From: an uncultured Oscillospiraceae bacterium
GTDB taxonomy: Bacteria > Bacillota > Clostridia > Oscillospirales > Ruminococcaceae
Length of the DNA: 24,498 nt
Direction of reading: 5' to 3'
Assembly (NCBI GenBank): GCA_900553955.1
Contig: USFO01000011.1
Span: 1-24,498, forward strand
Shown: piece by piece, positions 8,363 through 15,110 of the stretch
Layout of the letters: every line of letters begins with the position of its first letter
Numbering within the stretch: position 1 is the stretch's first letter
The notes under the pieces: generated by a model
Database searches by the model: none
The model's input: the letters and a program-made list of their open reading frames with translations, nothing else
What the model was told of the DNA's origin: nothing
Program-made: the position numbers and the translations under genes

Positions 8363-8796
8363 TCGCAATCGGTTCCGACCACGGCGGATATCTCCTTAAA
8401 GAGGAAATCAAAAAGCACCTTGAGGAAAAGGGATACGATTTCAAAGACTTAGGTACGGACAGCACCGCTTCCTGCGACTATCCCGTCTACGCCGAAAAGG
8501 TGTGCAACGCAATTCAGTCCGGCGAATGTGAAAGGGGAATCCTTGTTTGCGGAACGGGCATCGGCATGAGTATGTGCGCAAACAAGTGCAAGGGAATCCG
8601 CGCGGCGGTTTGCGGCGATCACTTCTCCGCCGAGTTCACCAGAAAACACAACAACGCAAATGTGCTCTGCCTTGGCGCGCGTGTAATCGGCTCCGGCGTT
8701 GCCATGCAGCTTGTCGACATATTCCTCACCACGGAATTTGAAGGCGGTCGCCATGAAAAACGCATCGAAATGATGATGGAGCTTGAAAACAAGTAA
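8359..8796 (+). CDS. rpiB: Ribose 5-phosphate isomerase B
   Basis: RpiB interconverts ribose 5-phosphate and ribulose 5-phosphate in the pentose phosphate pathway. The 145-residue protein has the family opening IGSDHGGYLLKEEI, the catalytic Cys64 in CGTGIGMS (64-71) and HNNANVLCLGARVIG near 96. These are RpiB rather than galactose 6-phosphate isomerase LacA/LacB features, since one full-length gene carries all of them. The ATG overlaps the tsaB stop. It plausibly supplies ribose 5-phosphate, and thus PRPP, for the next enzyme Upp. Confidence 0.95.
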   Translation: MIAIGSDHGGYLLKEEIKKHLEEKGYDFKDLGTDSTASCDYPVYAEKVCNAIQSGECERGILVCGTGIGMSMCANKCKGIRAAVCGDHFSAEFTRKHNNANVLCLGARVIGSGVAMQLVDIFLTTEFEGGRHEKRIEMMMELENK

Positions 8797-8867
8797 TCCA
8801 AATGCCTTTTATACCCAATTTTAGTTTTGATAAATTTTATAATATTTTTTTCAAGGAGGAACAGCAT

Positions 8868-9500
8868 ATGTCCAAACAGCCTATCGTTCTCGACCACCCG
8901 CTTATCCAGCACAAACTCTCCATTCTTCGCCGCGAAGAAACAGACACCAAAACTTTCCGTGAGCTCATCACTGAAATCGCAATGCTTATGTGTTTTGAAG
9001 CAACTCGTGACCTTGAAACCGAGGATGTTGAAATCGAAACTCCTGTTGCAAAATGCGTAGCAAAGCAGCTTAAAGGAAAACAGCCCGCCATTGTTCCGAT
9101 TCTCCGCGCCGGTATCGGTATGGTTGACGGCATGCTCAACCTTCTTCCTCAGGCAAGAGTGGGCCACATCGGTCTTTACCGCGACCCCGAAACCTGCAAG
9201 CCCGTTGAATACTACTGCAAACTGCCGGATGACATTGCAGAGCGCGAGGTTTTTGTTGTTGACCCCATGCTTGCCACCGGCGGTAGCGCCATTGACGCTA
9301 TCAGCCAGATTAAAAAGCGCGGCGTGACCCGCATTCGCTTTATGTGCACCATCGCTGCTCCCGAAGGTTTGAAAGCCCTCCAGGAAGCACATCCGGATGT
9401 ACAGATTTACTGTGCCGCCTGCGACAGCCACCTCAACGAGCACAACTACATCGTTCCCGGCCTTGGCGATGCGGGTGACAGAATTTTCGGCACTAAATAA
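8868..9500 (+). CDS. upp: Uracil phosphoribosyltransferase
   Basis: Upp salvages uracil: uracil plus PRPP gives UMP. The 210-residue protein has the PRPP-binding motif VDPMLATGGS (131-140), ILRAGIGMVDG near 78-88 and the C-terminal uracil-binding PGLGDAGDR. Length matches typical Upp. The start is ATG at 8868 with AAGGAGG eight bases upstream; an upstream in-frame ATG at 8802 lacks a ribosome binding site. A TATAAT at 8838-8843 suggests an internal promoter, but I see no good -35 element. The stop TAATG overlaps the ruvX start. Confidence 0.96.
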   Translation: MSKQPIVLDHPLIQHKLSILRREETDTKTFRELITEIAMLMCFEATRDLETEDVEIETPVAKCVAKQLKGKQPAIVPILRAGIGMVDGMLNLLPQARVGHIGLYRDPETCKPVEYYCKLPDDIAEREVFVVDPMLATGGSAIDAISQIKKRGVTRIRFMCTIAAPEGLKALQEAHPDVQIYCAACDSHLNEHNYIVPGLGDAGDRIFGTK

Positions 9501-9931
9501 TGAAGATTATGGCAGTTGACTTCGGCGACGCGCGCACCGGTCTTGCAATGTGCGACAAAACGGAGTTTTTAGCGTCGCCCATAGGCGTCATTCACGAAAA
9601 GCGCTTTGAGCACGCGGTGGAAAAGGTTGCCGCAGCCGCCGTCGAACACAAGGCGGACGCGGTAATTGTCGGTCTGCCCCTCAATATGAACGGCTCGGAG
9701 GGCTCCAGAGCGGAGCTTTGTCGGGAATTTGCCTCGAAGCTCCCGGATTACGGCGTGACCGCGCCCATAAGAATGTGGGACGAACGCCAAACCACCGTTT
9801 CCGCCACGGGCTACCTCAATCAGACGGACACCCGCGGCAAAAAGCGCAAGGAAGTAATCGACGCCGTCGCCGCGGTGATTATCCTCGACAGCTACCTCCA
9901 GTGGCGCAAAAACCACCCCGGGGAATTTTAA
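9500..9931 (+). CDS. ruvX: Putative pre-16S rRNA nuclease / Holliday junction resolvase RuvX (YqgF)
   Basis: This 143-residue RNase H-fold nuclease of the YqgF/RuvX family matures the 5' end of 16S rRNA and has been proposed to resolve Holliday junctions. The catalytic Asp7 lies in VDFGDARTGLA (6-16), IVGLPLNMNGSEG follows near 53-65, WDERQTT carries the second acidic residue, and DAVAAVIILDSYL holds the last. The ATG overlaps the upp stop (TAATG), so translation is probably coupled. A strong terminator starts three bases after the stop. Confidence 0.93.
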   Translation: MKIMAVDFGDARTGLAMCDKTEFLASPIGVIHEKRFEHAVEKVAAAAVEHKADAVIVGLPLNMNGSEGSRAELCREFASKLPDYGVTAPIRMWDERQTTVSATGYLNQTDTRGKKRKEVIDAVAAVIILDSYLQWRKNHPGEF

Positions 9932-9933
9932 CA

Positions 9934-9960
9934 GAAAGCCCCTCGCAAGGGGCTTTCTTT
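9934..9960 (+). terminator. Rho-independent terminator after ruvX
   Basis: GAAAGCCCCT pairs with AGGGGCTTTC around CGCA, followed by TTT. The segment 9961-10093 up to the facing terminator shows nothing recognisable. Confidence 0.88.
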
Positions 9961-10093
9961 GTAGCTCTTCTTTGTCGAACGCCTTTCAGCCTGTGACGAA
10001 GCGATAATAAGCACCCTCGCCGAGTTTGGATTTCAAGCGCCGCATAGCACAAGGCACAGCTTTCCCCTATGGGATAATTCCAAGCCTAACATT

Positions 10094-10123
10094 AAAAGAA
10101 GCACCCCGCGGGGGTGCTTCTTT
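10094..10123 (-). terminator. Rho-independent terminator of the minus-strand glycolipid operon
   Basis: A nearly perfect hairpin (AAAAGAAGCACCCC with GGGGTGCTTCTTTT) sits right after the stop codon of the glycosyltransferase. A and T tracts on both sides make it bidirectional. Confidence 0.88.
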
Positions 10124-11233
10124 TCAGTTGCTATGTATTTTTTCGTAAAGCGCTGCGGCAGAATTGCCGATGCCAAGCGCCTTCGCCGCATTGCTCATCT
10201 CCGTAAGGCGTACGCCGTCGGAAAGCAGCTCAATGCACAGGGCGGCAAGCCCCTCCGGCGTGTCCGCCGTGGCCGCCGCGCCGCGCTCGGTAAAGAACGC
10301 AAGGTTCGGCGCTTCGCAGCCGCCGACGGCATTCACCAAAACCATGGGCAGACCCTTCACAGCGGCCTCCGTGGTGCTGATGCCGCCGGGCTTTGTCAGA
10401 TAAAGGTCGGCGCTGTCCATCAGCAGCGAAATATTTTTCGAGTACCCGCGGATATTTATGTTGCCGAAGGCGGCGTATTCGTCGCTCAGGCGGTGGAAAA
10501 GCCGCTTGTTGTTGCCGCAAACCACCGTAACCTCGCAGTCGTCGGGCAGATTCTCTGAAATATCGCGCAAAATTTTCTTGATAGGGCCGCAGCCCATGCT
10601 GCCACTCATTATGAGCAGGTGCTTGCGCTGTGGGTTCACGCCCGCGTTCTCCTTCGCGGCGGCTTTGTCGATGTGGCGGAAGAACATCGGCCGCACGGGA
10701 ATTCCGCTTGGCATAAGGCTCTCCGCCGGAATGCCAAGCGCGGCAAAATCGTCATTTACATTTTGGTACGGTGTTACGAAAATGTCCGTGCGCACATCCT
10801 CCGCAGTGGGGCTTGCTGTGTAGTCTGTTACGATGAATGCGGTTTTCACCGCAAGTGGCTTGTGTGACTGAATCTCCGTCATCATCAGGGCGGGGAACAG
10901 GTGCGTACAGATAACCGCGTCAAACCCAAGCGTGGTGATAAAACGCCGAAGTTTGCGGCAGCCGAGCTTCAGCACGCGCTTCGCGGCAGATTTTTCGTCC
11001 AAAGTTGACGGATGTTCTTCTGCGAAGGAATAACCTTTGTTAAACACTTCGGGGAAATAGCGGTAAAGCCGAACGTGCCATTTGGAAACAAATTTAGACG
11101 TACCCTCGGAAATAAAGTTCAGCGCGTCCATTGTAAGGCACTGGTCGCCGCGGCTTTCAAACTCTGCCTGGATGGCAGCGGCGCAGGAATTGTGCCCTTC
11201 GCCGGTGTTGCAGCTCAAAATAAGAACTCGCAT
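10124..11233 (-). CDS. MGDG synthase/UgtP-like glycosyltransferase (GT28)
   Basis: This 369-residue protein is a MurG-like GT-B glycosyltransferase of the monogalactosyl/monoglucosyl-diacylglycerol synthase class. It opens with LILSCNTGEGHNSCAAAI, the family's N-terminal motif, and has VTDYTASPTAED in mid-domain, then MSGSMGCGPIKKIL starting the nucleotide-sugar domain. The donor site is in TKPGGISTTEAAVKGLPMV. By family it should move glucose or galactose from a UDP-sugar to diacylglycerol at the inner membrane face. The ATG has AAGGAG seven to eight bases upstream inside the end of the preceding acyltransferase gene, four bases away, so the two are co-translated. Donor and acceptor are inferred, not shown. 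Confidence 0.92.
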   Translation of the reverse strand: MRVLILSCNTGEGHNSCAAAIQAEFESRGDQCLTMDALNFISEGTSKFVSKWHVRLYRYFPEVFNKGYSFAEEHPSTLDEKSAAKRVLKLGCRKLRRFITTLGFDAVICTHLFPALMMTEIQSHKPLAVKTAFIVTDYTASPTAEDVRTDIFVTPYQNVNDDFAALGIPAESLMPSGIPVRPMFFRHIDKAAAKENAGVNPQRKHLLIMSGSMGCGPIKKILRDISENLPDDCEVTVVCGNNKRLFHRLSDEYAAFGNINIRGYSKNISLLMDSADLYLTKPGGISTTEAAVKGLPMVLVNAVGGCEAPNLAFFTERGAAATADTPEGLAALCIELLSDGVRLTEMSNAAKALGIGNSAAALYEKIHSN

Positions 11234-11237
11234 TTTT

Positions 11238-11714
11238 TCACTCCTTCGCTGCGTTTTTCACGCTTCTGGAATACAGGCGTACAAGCCGCGGTCGGTTGTA
11301 CCGTTGAATCAGGATGAACGGAACGTTGCCAAAAAGGGCGTAAATCGCGTAGACGACAACGCCGCCGGCACCGGGCCACAGCCAAAGGCAATACAGCCCG
11401 GTAACGCAGAGCAGGAGGTGCGTTACCTCCGCCTCGCAGGTTTCCAAAATCATAGTGTGCAGCCTTTGGCTGTCAACGCCGCCGGAAAGATTTTTCGCCG
11501 GCATAAGGTGCTTAAAAATTTTGCTCATGTCCGGAACCTTGTTTTGCCATTTGTTTATGCCGATTTTGGTATAAATTTTCCCACCGTTCTCAAAGCCGAA
11601 GCTCTTAAAGGGAAATTTGTCGTATTTGAATACATTTTTGGGGAAAATTCGCCCGATTATGAAGGACAAAATTCCGGTGACGGCAAAGTAAATTGCGCAG
11701 TAAAGTAAGTTCAC
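11238..11714 (-). CDS. CrtO-like acyltransferase family protein (glycosyl-diaponeurosporenoate acyltransferase homologue)
   Basis: This 158-residue membrane protein matches, as I recall it, the family of the staphyloxanthin acyltransferase CrtO. It has an N-terminal membrane helix ending in IIGRIFPKN, then PFKSFGFENGGKIY, the conserved WQNKVPDMS, ETCEAEVTH (Glu and His candidates for catalysis) and two C-terminal helices ending near IQRYNRPRL. In Staphylococcus the enzyme acylates a glucosylated carotenoid. No carotenoid genes are present here, and the gene is paired with a diacylglycerol-type glycosyltransferase, so acylation of a glycolipid is the more economical guess. The start is GTG at 11714 with GGAGG five bases upstream; the upstream gene ends 13 bases before. 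Confidence 0.82.
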   Translation of the reverse strand: MNLLYCAIYFAVTGILSFIIGRIFPKNVFKYDKFPFKSFGFENGGKIYTKIGINKWQNKVPDMSKIFKHLMPAKNLSGGVDSQRLHTMILETCEAEVTHLLLCVTGLYCLWLWPGAGGVVVYAIYALFGNVPFILIQRYNRPRLVRLYSRSVKNAAKE

Positions 11715-11727
11715 AAAATCCTCCGAA

Positions 11728-12321
11728 TCAGTCGTCGTTCACTTCAACATATTGGTCGTTGTCATCGGGAAGCTGGTGGTCAATAATTTTGACGGTAAAC
11801 AGTGCGACGATCAGGTTGAGAATACCGTCCGCCAACATGGAGATTCCAAGGAAAATGGTGAGCACATGCGCTGCCTCCGCCGGGCGGATGATGAGCAGGA
11901 TGCCTGCTGCAACAGTGATTATAGCGAATGCAAGGATAACCCACCATGTTTTGATTCCGAAGGGCTTCGAGTCAATGGCAATCTGAATTTTGAACAGACC
12001 GTCGCAAAGCACCGCAATGCCCATCACTATGCAGAAAAAGCTGAGCAGATGCTCCGGGTTCACAAGGACGATTATGCCAAGGGCGATAAGCAGCCCGCCG
12101 AAGGCAAGGTCGTACTGGAACGCAAGGCGGAACAGATCCTTGGAAAAATATCCGACGATTTTTACAATGCCGAAAACAATCATGCCTATTCCGAGCAGAA
12201 TTCCCAGTGCGGTGATGGAAAGCTCCGGCATGGTGATAAGTAGAATTCCCAGCACGCAGTAGAGCACGGAAAGGATAATATAGCCGATTTTTGCGGCTTT
12301 CATGGGTATAACTGAACGCAT
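11728..12321 (-). CDS. DUF308 (HdeD-like) membrane protein
   Basis: This 197-residue protein has six hydrophobic helices in three hairpin pairs and an acidic C-terminal tail (DDNDQYVEVNDD). The repeated G-rich helix pairs with short loops (ALGILLGIGMIVFGI, ALGIIVLVNPEHLL, AAGILLIIRPAEAA) are the pattern of the DUF308/HdeD family. HdeD supports acid resistance in E. coli; the role in Firmicutes is unknown. The start is ATG at 12321, with GGGAGG nine bases upstream. A longer frame from 12387 would begin upstream of the likely -10 box. It is the first gene of a three-gene operon with the acyltransferase and glycosyltransferase. Confidence 0.88.
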   Translation of the reverse strand: MRSVIPMKAAKIGYIILSVLYCVLGILLITMPELSITALGILLGIGMIVFGIVKIVGYFSKDLFRLAFQYDLAFGGLLIALGIIVLVNPEHLLSFFCIVMGIAVLCDGLFKIQIAIDSKPFGIKTWWVILAFAIITVAAGILLIIRPAEAAHVLTIFLGISMLADGILNLIVALFTVKIIDHQLPDDNDQYVEVNDD

Positions 12322-12352
12322 AAAAGGTGACCTCCCAAAATTTCTATTGTAT

Positions 12353-12358
12353 ATTATA
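12353..12358 (-). promoter_or_regulatory. -10 element of the DUF308-acyltransferase-glycosyltransferase operon
   Basis: On the minus strand TATAAT lies about 31 bases before the ATG at 12321. I see no good -35 hexamer at 16-18 bases, so another factor may assist. Confidence 0.55.
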
Positions 12359-12453
12359 CCCACGCTGCGCATAAATGAAATAGTCAAAAATCGGAATGTG
12401 CCTAAAAATCAGACACGCGAACAAAAAAAGATGACGAAAAAGTGAAAACCATA

Positions 12454-12482
12454 GTGACAACGGTAGAACGATGTGGTAAAAT
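12454..12482 (+). promoter_or_regulatory. Sigma-A promoter of vanW and the dlt-like genes
   Basis: GTGACA (12454-12459), a 17-base spacer and TAAAAT (12477-12482) with TG at 12474-12475. It lies 23 bases before the GTG at 12506 and is divergent from the minus-strand operon. Confidence 0.72.
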
Positions 12483-12505
12483 ATCCTAAAAAGGAGGCGA
12501 CCGCC

Positions 12506-13336
12506 GTGGGAAGAAAACTTTTTTGCGATATAAGCCCTACCTGCTATAAAATCTCCGTGTGGAAGTGCTGCCGAATCCGCGAAATCAAGGACTTTTTCAG
12601 CCGCGAAAAGTTTGCGGCGCAAAAAAGCAGCGACCTTTTGCCGAACGTGGTGAAGGGGCATACCTCCGTTTTGGTACGCCGCCTCGAGGGCGTGGATATG
12701 CGCCTTCAGGAGAATAAGGTGACGAACATTGCTCTTGCCACCGCAAAGATAAACGGAATTATCGTCCGCCCGGGCGAAACGTTCTCTTTTTGGCGAACAG
12801 TGGGCAAAACCGCCGAAAAGCAGGGCTACAAAGAGGGACTTGTGATTTACCGCGGCGGAAAGCTTGGCAGCGGAATCGGCGGCGGGCTTTGCCAAATGGC
12901 GAACATGGTTCACTGGCTGGTGCTCAACAGCCCCCTCACCGTGACGGAGCTGCACCACCACTCCGACGCACTTTTCCCCGATGAGCGCCGCCGGGTGCCT
13001 TTTGGCACCGGCACCTCCGTGCTCAATAATTATATTGATTATAGATTTAAGAACACAACAGATCAGACTGTGCAGCTTGTTACATGGATTGAGGACGGCG
13101 AGCTTTGCGGCGAACTAAGAAGCAAGCACCGGTACCCCTGCCGCTACAAGCTTTACGAAGAGAATAATCGGTTTGTGGAGGAAAACGGCAAATGGTACCG
13201 CCTTTCAAAGGTTTGGCGCAGCGTAATCGACCGCGCCACCGGCGAAGAGCTGCGCCGGGAGCTCATTCTCGATAACCACTCGTTGGTGATGTACGACCCG
13301 GTGCTCATCCCTCCGGAGCAGATAAGCAGGGAGTGA
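12506..13336 (+). CDS. vanW: VanW family protein
   Basis: This 276-residue protein belongs to the VanW family, named for an accessory gene of the vanB glycopeptide-resistance cluster whose function is unknown. The family core reads GIIVRPGETFSFW, then GSGIGGGLCQMANMVHWL, ELHHHSDALFPDE and VPFGTGTSVLNNYIDYRF. There is no signal peptide or membrane helix, and the length is that of the stand-alone VanB-type protein rather than the long wall-anchored forms. The start is GTG at 12506, with AAGGAGG eight bases upstream. No vanR, vanS, vanH, vanX or ligase gene is nearby, so resistance should not be inferred. It shares a transcript with the dltA-like and dltC-like genes, pointing to an envelope role. 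The stretch 13020-13090 is notably AT-rich compared with its surroundings. Confidence 0.92.
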   Translation: MGRKLFCDISPTCYKISVWKCCRIREIKDFFSREKFAAQKSSDLLPNVVKGHTSVLVRRLEGVDMRLQENKVTNIALATAKINGIIVRPGETFSFWRTVGKTAEKQGYKEGLVIYRGGKLGSGIGGGLCQMANMVHWLVLNSPLTVTELHHHSDALFPDERRRVPFGTGTSVLNNYIDYRFKNTTDQTVQLVTWIEDGELCGELRSKHRYPCRYKLYEENNRFVEENGKWYRLSKVWRSVIDRATGEELRRELILDNHSLVMYDPVLIPPEQISRE

Positions 13337-13341
13337 ATTTT

Positions 13342-14691
13342 GTGCTCAAAATCGAAGCCTTGAACCCTAAATATGCCGCAAAAGCGGCGTATATCTGCGG
13401 TGAAAAACGGCTTACCTATGCGAAATTATACGAAAAAGCAGAACGGATTGCCGCCGTGCTCAAAGCACAGGGCGGCGGAGCTGTTGCCGTGCTCGGGAAC
13501 AAAGAACCCGAGATGATAATATCAATTTTGGCGTGCATAATGGCACGCCGCGCTTATGTCCCGCTGGAGGATAACCTGCCGCAAGCACGCATCGCCGCTG
13601 CCATCCGGCAGGCAGAGTGCACTCTCGTGCTCAAAAACGGCTCCGCCTGCCCTGATTGCGGTATTCCGTGCTCAACCCTCGCGGAGCTTGAGCACACACC
13701 AGACAAAGCGGCGTGCGGCGGTGCTCAAAATGCAGAAATACCCACGGAACAGGAGAACAGCGGTGCTCAAAACGAAACTGCGTACATAATTTTCACATCC
13801 GGCAGCACCGGCACGCCGAAGGGCGTGCCGATTTCCTACGCGAATCTGGGAAATTTTACTCAGTGGATATGCTCGGACGAGGTGCTTTCCGGGTTTGAGC
13901 ACCCGGTGGTGTTAAGCCCCGCAAGCTTCGGCTTTGACCTTTCCGTTGCCGGAATTTATTATGCGCTTTCCGCGGGCGGAACCATAGTCACCGTGAGCAG
14001 GGAGGAGCAGAAAAGCTTCGACGGCATTTTCGCCGCCCTGCAAAAAAACTCTGCGGAAATTGCTGTTTTGACCCCGACCTTTATGAAGCTCTGTCTGCTG
14101 AACGCAGATTTTAACGAGGAAAATTTTCCGCGTCTGCGCTGCTGCTGGTTCTGCGGCGAACGCCTTGAAAAGGCGCTCTGCGAAAAGCTGCTTCGGCGCT
14201 TCCCAAGCCTGAAAATAATCAACGCCTACGGACCTACCGAGGCGACCTGCGCCGTCTGTTCCGCGATGATAACCGCAGAGACTTTGGCGGCGGGGGAGCC
14301 ATTGCCGGTGGGGGATATTTCCTCGGCGGCGTGCAAAATAGAAATCGAAAACGGAGAAATTATTCTTTCCGGCACAAGCGTTTTTGGCGGCTACATAGGC
14401 GCCGCCGAGAGAACCGGCGGGCGCTTCGCCACCGGTGACCTCGGCGAAATCCGCGGCGGAAAGCTCTACTGCACCGGACGCGCCGACGGCCGCATAAAGT
14501 GCAAGGGCTACCGCATTGAGCTTGGCGATATTGAAGCAAATATTCTTGCGATCTGCGGCGTGCGAGCCTGCTGCGCTGTGGCAAAGCGAAGCAAAAACGG
14601 AGATACCGCATACATAAAAGTCTTTGTTTCCGCAGAACCGACCCTTGGCGAGGAAACGCTTCGTACCGCATTAAAATCCGCTTTGCCGTAA
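13342..14691 (+). CDS. dltA: DltA-like D-alanine-carrier protein ligase (adenylation domain), truncated by an in-frame stop
   Basis: This is an adenylate-forming enzyme of the DltA type, which activates D-alanine with ATP and loads it on a carrier protein. Seen motifs are FTSGSTGTPKG (core A3), FGFDLSVAGIYYALSAGG, CCWFCGE, INAYGPTEATCAV (A5), FATGDLGEI (A7) and GRIKCKGYRIELGDIE (A8). FCGE, YGPTEAT and YRIELGDIE are DltA-like rather than acyl-CoA synthetase-like. The start is GTG at 13342, eight bases after CAGGGAG; GTG at 13333 overlaps the vanW stop and has no spacing for a ribosome binding site. The frame stops at TAA 14689-14691 after 449 residues, but the homologous sequence continues in the same frame (see next entry). 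Without it the catalytic A10 lysine is missing, so this copy may be inactive. Confidence 0.85.
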   Translation: MLKIEALNPKYAAKAAYICGEKRLTYAKLYEKAERIAAVLKAQGGGAVAVLGNKEPEMIISILACIMARRAYVPLEDNLPQARIAAAIRQAECTLVLKNGSACPDCGIPCSTLAELEHTPDKAACGGAQNAEIPTEQENSGAQNETAYIIFTSGSTGTPKGVPISYANLGNFTQWICSDEVLSGFEHPVVLSPASFGFDLSVAGIYYALSAGGTIVTVSREEQKSFDGIFAALQKNSAEIAVLTPTFMKLCLLNADFNEENFPRLRCCWFCGERLEKALCEKLLRRFPSLKIINAYGPTEATCAVCSAMITAETLAAGEPLPVGDISSAACKIEIENGEIILSGTSVFGGYIGAAERTGGRFATGDLGEIRGGKLYCTGRADGRIKCKGYRIELGDIEANILAICGVRACCAVAKRSKNGDTAYIKVFVSAEPTLGEETLRTALKSALP

Positions 14692-14793
14692 TATATGATA
14701 CCGAAAGTGATTGAGTTTCTGCCGCAGCTCCCCGTAAACGGGCACGGCAAAACAGATAGGAGGCTGCTTGAACATTATGAAGAAAATTTATGA
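14689..14793 (+). pseudogene. Nonsense codon and in-frame remnant of the DltA-like C-terminus
   Basis: After LKSALP the frame has TAA, then continues without shift as YMIPKVIEFLPQLPVNGHGK and TDRRLLEHY to TGA at 14791-14793. That is exactly how adenylation domains end: LP-x-YMIP, then LPxxxNGKxDR with the A10 catalytic lysine (codon 14749-14751). Reading through would give 482 residues plus the TAA position, close to the roughly 500 of DltA. A single base change, for example GAA or CAA to TAA, explains it. Alternatives are a sequencing error, readthrough, or re-initiation at ATG 14695, three bases after the stop, though no ribosome binding site is seen there. The dltC ribosome binding site lies inside this segment. 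Confidence 0.85.
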
Positions 14794-15019
14794 CATACTC
14801 TATGAAATCTGCGGCGACAACCGCGTGTATAATCAGGATTGCGAGCTTGTGGAAAGCGGACTTCTTGACTCCTATGCTGTGATTGAGCTGTTCTCCCGGC
14901 TGGAGGACGAGGGGATCGAGATAAACCCTGCCCGTGTCGACCGCAGCCTGCTCAAAACCCCGGCAGGGATTGCAAAACTGGTGGAGGAATATGAAAGTGA
15001 CGGTTTACAAAATGAATAA
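14777..15019 (+). CDS. dltC: DltC-like D-alanyl carrier protein
   Basis: This 80-residue acyl-carrier protein resembles DltC. The phosphopantetheine site is Ser32 in ESGLLDSYAVIEL (DltC has LLDSF at this place), and the rest forms the expected four-helix acidic protein. Two starts are possible: ATG at 14777, 13 bases after AGGAGG, or TTG at 14768, four bases after it. I choose ATG because the product then starts at MKKIYDILYEI, like relatives. It overlaps the remnant C-terminus of the dltA-like frame. DltB (a membrane O-acyltransferase) and DltD, needed for teichoic acid D-alanylation, are not in the window. Confidence 0.82.
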   Translation: MKKIYDILYEICGDNRVYNQDCELVESGLLDSYAVIELFSRLEDEGIEINPARVDRSLLKTPAGIAKLVEEYESDGLQNE

Positions 15020-15050
15020 TCAAAATTCTAACTATTCATAACGCCGGTTC

Positions 15051-15079
15051 TTGCATTCCTCCGTGCCTTGTAGTATAAT
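15051..15079 (+). promoter_or_regulatory. Sigma-A promoter of pepF
   Basis: TTGCAT (15051-15056), a 17-base spacer and perfect TATAAT (15074-15079), 31 bases before the pepF ATG. Confidence 0.85.
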
Positions 15080-15110
15080 GATGAGGTAATAAATTATATG
15101 GAGGTATAAA

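Noticed and set aside
8838..8843. Separate promoter for upp
   Set aside because: TATAAT is present but there is no -35 or extended -10; kept only as a remark.
12506..13336. Vancomycin resistance cluster
   Set aside because: vanW is present but no vanR, vanS, vanH, D-Ala-D-Lac ligase or vanX gene is in the window.
13718..13775. Short direct repeat CGGTGCTCAAAA inside the dltA-like gene
   Set aside because: Two copies in a poorly conserved linker; too short to suggest more than local slippage.
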